From: Marinomonas gallaica | Lineage (GTDB): Bacteria; Pseudomonadota; Gammaproteobacteria; Pseudomonadales; Marinomonadaceae | Direction of reading: 5' to 3' | Length of the DNA: 64,000 nt | Assembly: GCF_001639745.1 (NCBI RefSeq) | Contig: NZ_LTAX01000009.1 | Span: 104,731-168,730, forward strand | Shown: piece by piece, positions 62,538 to 64,000 of the stretch | Layout of the letters: each line of letters begins with the position of its first letter | Numbering within the stretch: position 1 is the first letter of the stretch | Made by a program: the position numbers and the translations under genes | Notes under the pieces: generated by a model | Told to the model about the DNA's origin: nothing | What the model saw: the letters and a program-made list of their open reading frames with translations, nothing else | The model's database searches: none

Positions 62538-63929
62538 ATGCCAAACGTAAACTTAGATGCTCTTATTGCAAGAGAAGATTTTGAAGTTATCGATAGTGTT
62601 AGTAGAGCTTCATCATTTAACCAGAATGTTAGTGTAAAAGATCTTGAGAAAGGTGAGTTTTTTTATGCTGGTCTACGAAAGCCTGACTTTCAGCGTGAAA
62701 CGTCTGATTGGACAGATGATCAGCTATGTGAGTTCATTCAAAGTTTTATTGATGGTGATTTAATACCTGCTGTTATTTTATGGAATTCGGGGCCATATAA
62801 TTTTGTTATAGATGGTGCGCACAGATTGGGAGCCTTAGTTGCTTGGATTAATGATGATTATGGTGATGGCGAGATATCTAAGAAGTTTTTTAATGATGAA
62901 ATTGATGATGAACAAAAAGATATTGCTAATCTGACGCGTGAGAAAATTAAGTCGACAGTTAAGCCATATAGTGACTACAAAAAAGCTATAGCTGATAGTG
63001 ATAGTACAAATAGAGAAATACTTGAAAGGGCTCTTAGCTTAGGTAGGACTTCAATTCAGTTACAATGGGTAACTGGTGGTGCTGATAAGGCAGAGCATTC
63101 TTTTTTTAAGATTAACCAGAAAGCATCCAAAATTAATGAAACAGAAATTGAGCTTCTTAAATCTAGAAGAAAATCATTTGCGATTGCTTCACGGGCAATA
63201 ATACGAGCTGGAACAGGACACAAGCACTGGTCTCAATTTTCAACTGAGATCATTAAGCAAATTGAGGAAATATCTAAAGAAGTTCATGCACTAATATTTC
63301 AACCTAAAGTATCAGGCCCTATCCACACGTTAGACGTCCCTCTGATTAAGAAACATAATTCACCACAAACAAATAGTTTTATCTTTGATTTAGTCAAGAA
63401 ATGTAATGATTTAAATGTGAAAGCAAGTAATATGCCAGATGATGAAGATGGAGTTCTCACCGTCAATTATCTTAAGAATGTGCGTTTATTTCTTCGAAGG
63501 TTGAACTCGCCTCATGCGTCATCATTAGGCCTTCACCCATTAGTTTATTTCTATAATAAAAGAGGAAATCATATTTACTCATCTATTTTGGCTTGGGTTG
63601 ATATTGATAAAGAAATTGAAAGGTCTGCTCAGTCGAAAGGCGATTTTATAAAAATTAGAGCAGATCTAGAATCCTTTCTTCTAAAATATAAGCATTTTGT
63701 TTCTACAATAAATGCAAAATATGGTAGTGGAATGAAGAGCTATAAGCACCTTTACAGGTTGTATTCGCTGGTTATTGATCAATTAAAAAACGAATCAGAG
63801 ATTGAGGGTGTAGTGCAAAGCGTCCTAAAATCATTCGATTACCTTAAAGAAACCGATGAAGATAATGTAACGTCTCCTAGATTTTCTAAAGATGTTAAAT
63901 CTCAGGTGTACATACAACATACCATGTAG
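62538..63929 (+). CDS. DUF262 domain protein, possibly defence-related
   Basis: This 463-residue protein of AT-rich composition has a DUF262-like N-terminal domain: FQRETSDWTDDQLCEFIQSFIDG around residues 51-73 and FVIDGAHRLGAL near residues 89-100, where DGAHR replaces DGQQR. DUF262 is the ParB/Srx-like NTPase of GmrSD and similar systems, where it acts with DUF1524 nucleases; none is seen here. The remainder (from about residue 180) is helical and unknown. The end (about 63920-63929) lies in a sequence that may be the edge of a mobile element, so the gene could be cut short. Confidence 0.75.
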   Translation: MPNVNLDALIAREDFEVIDSVSRASSFNQNVSVKDLEKGEFFYAGLRKPDFQRETSDWTDDQLCEFIQSFIDGDLIPAVILWNSGPYNFVIDGAHRLGALVAWINDDYGDGEISKKFFNDEIDDEQKDIANLTREKIKSTVKPYSDYKKAIADSDSTNREILERALSLGRTSIQLQWVTGGADKAEHSFFKINQKASKINETEIELLKSRRKSFAIASRAIIRAGTGHKHWSQFSTEIIKQIEEISKEVHALIFQPKVSGPIHTLDVPLIKKHNSPQTNSFIFDLVKKCNDLNVKASNMPDDEDGVLTVNYLKNVRLFLRRLNSPHASSLGLHPLVYFYNKRGNHIYSSILAWVDIDKEIERSAQSKGDFIKIRADLESFLLKYKHFVSTINAKYGSGMKSYKHLYRLYSLVIDQLKNESEIEGVVQSVLKSFDYLKETDEDNVTSPRFSKDVKSQVYIQHTM

Positions 63930-64000
63930 TGGTCAACTAATTCCGGACAGTAAATTAGGTTGATTCTCTGCTTTGGCAGGTGGCACTCCATCGTTAAATT
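63925..64000. mobile_element. Possible left end of an insertion sequence, partial
   Basis: From 63925 the sequence TGTAGTGGTCAACTAATTCC looks like an IS terminal repeat that contains the DUF262 stop. On the minus strand a frame open to the window edge ends at a TGA at 63933-63935 (tail ENQPNLLSGIS), which could be the C-terminus of a transposase. The rest is outside the window, so this is a guess. Confidence 0.35.

Overview
The window looks like the chromosome of a marine gammaproteobacterium of the Oceanospirillales type, probably close to Marinomonas. The basis is gene order and protein character, not a database search. The first 20 kb follows a gene order I recall from Pseudomonas: comEC-exbB-exbD-lpxK-ycaR-(kdsB)-phosphatase-murB-rne-rluC-sppA-maf-yceD-rpmF-plsX-fabD-fabG-acpP-fabF. 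Base composition is moderate to AT-leaning, and genes are tightly packed with many 1-8 bp overlaps.

Region by region. 1-7.4 kb: the end of lolD, a DUF2062 membrane protein, a ComEC-like protein without its hydrolase domain, an ExbB/ExbD pair, lpxK, a Trm112-like protein, a small phosphatase, murB and murI (envelope lipid and peptidoglycan precursors). kdsB is missing from its usual place. 7.4-14.5 kb: rne facing rluC across a 430-bp gap, then a MaoC-type hydratase, sppA and maf. 14.6-19.7 kb: the yceD-rpmF-plsX-fabD-fabG-acpP-fabF block for L32 and fatty-acid synthesis. 19.7-25.1 kb: a PA2817-like protein, an ABC-2 exporter pair, queF, an unknown membrane-anchored coiled-coil protein, a nitroreductase and tRNA-Ser(GGA).

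25.1-28.7 kb is the odd part. Downstream of the tRNA lie a heptamer tandem repeat, a decayed IS5 element with both ends visible (25438-26603), and an ORF (26777-28246) for an AFG1/ZapE ATPase that looks eukaryotic. It has an Arg-rich, Asp/Glu-free mitochondrial-type presequence, hydrophilic insertions and a composition unlike its neighbours. It is flanked by long stretches with no recognisable bacterial gene. Either this is a eukaryote-to-bacterium transfer or the assembly joins foreign DNA (algal or diatom) to the bacterial chromosome.

28.7-47.6 kb is ordinary core and accessory DNA: an EAL-HDOD protein, a thioesterase, a degenerate GGDEF protein, yciH, truC, a 2-hydroxyacid dehydrogenase, tesA divergent from a YbbA/YbbP-like ABC system, polB, a TetR regulator, a glutaredoxin-like protein, tatD, cheV, hemH, a HAD phosphatase, a small secreted 11-mer-repeat protein resembling group 3 LEA proteins, a three-zinc-ribbon protein, yfcH and a CbiX-like protein. 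47.6-53.4 kb is an MksFEB-type condensin operon followed by bolA, with no nuclease subunit of the Wadjet kind. 53.4-62.5 kb: a STAS protein, a DUF350-DUF1190-glutathionylspermidine-synthase-like trio, sstT, an AraC regulator with a LysE exporter, a DUF4153 membrane protein, a PaiB-like protein and a frameshifted SnoaL-like gene. The window closes with an AT-rich DUF262 gene whose stop codon lies in what may be the end of another mobile element.
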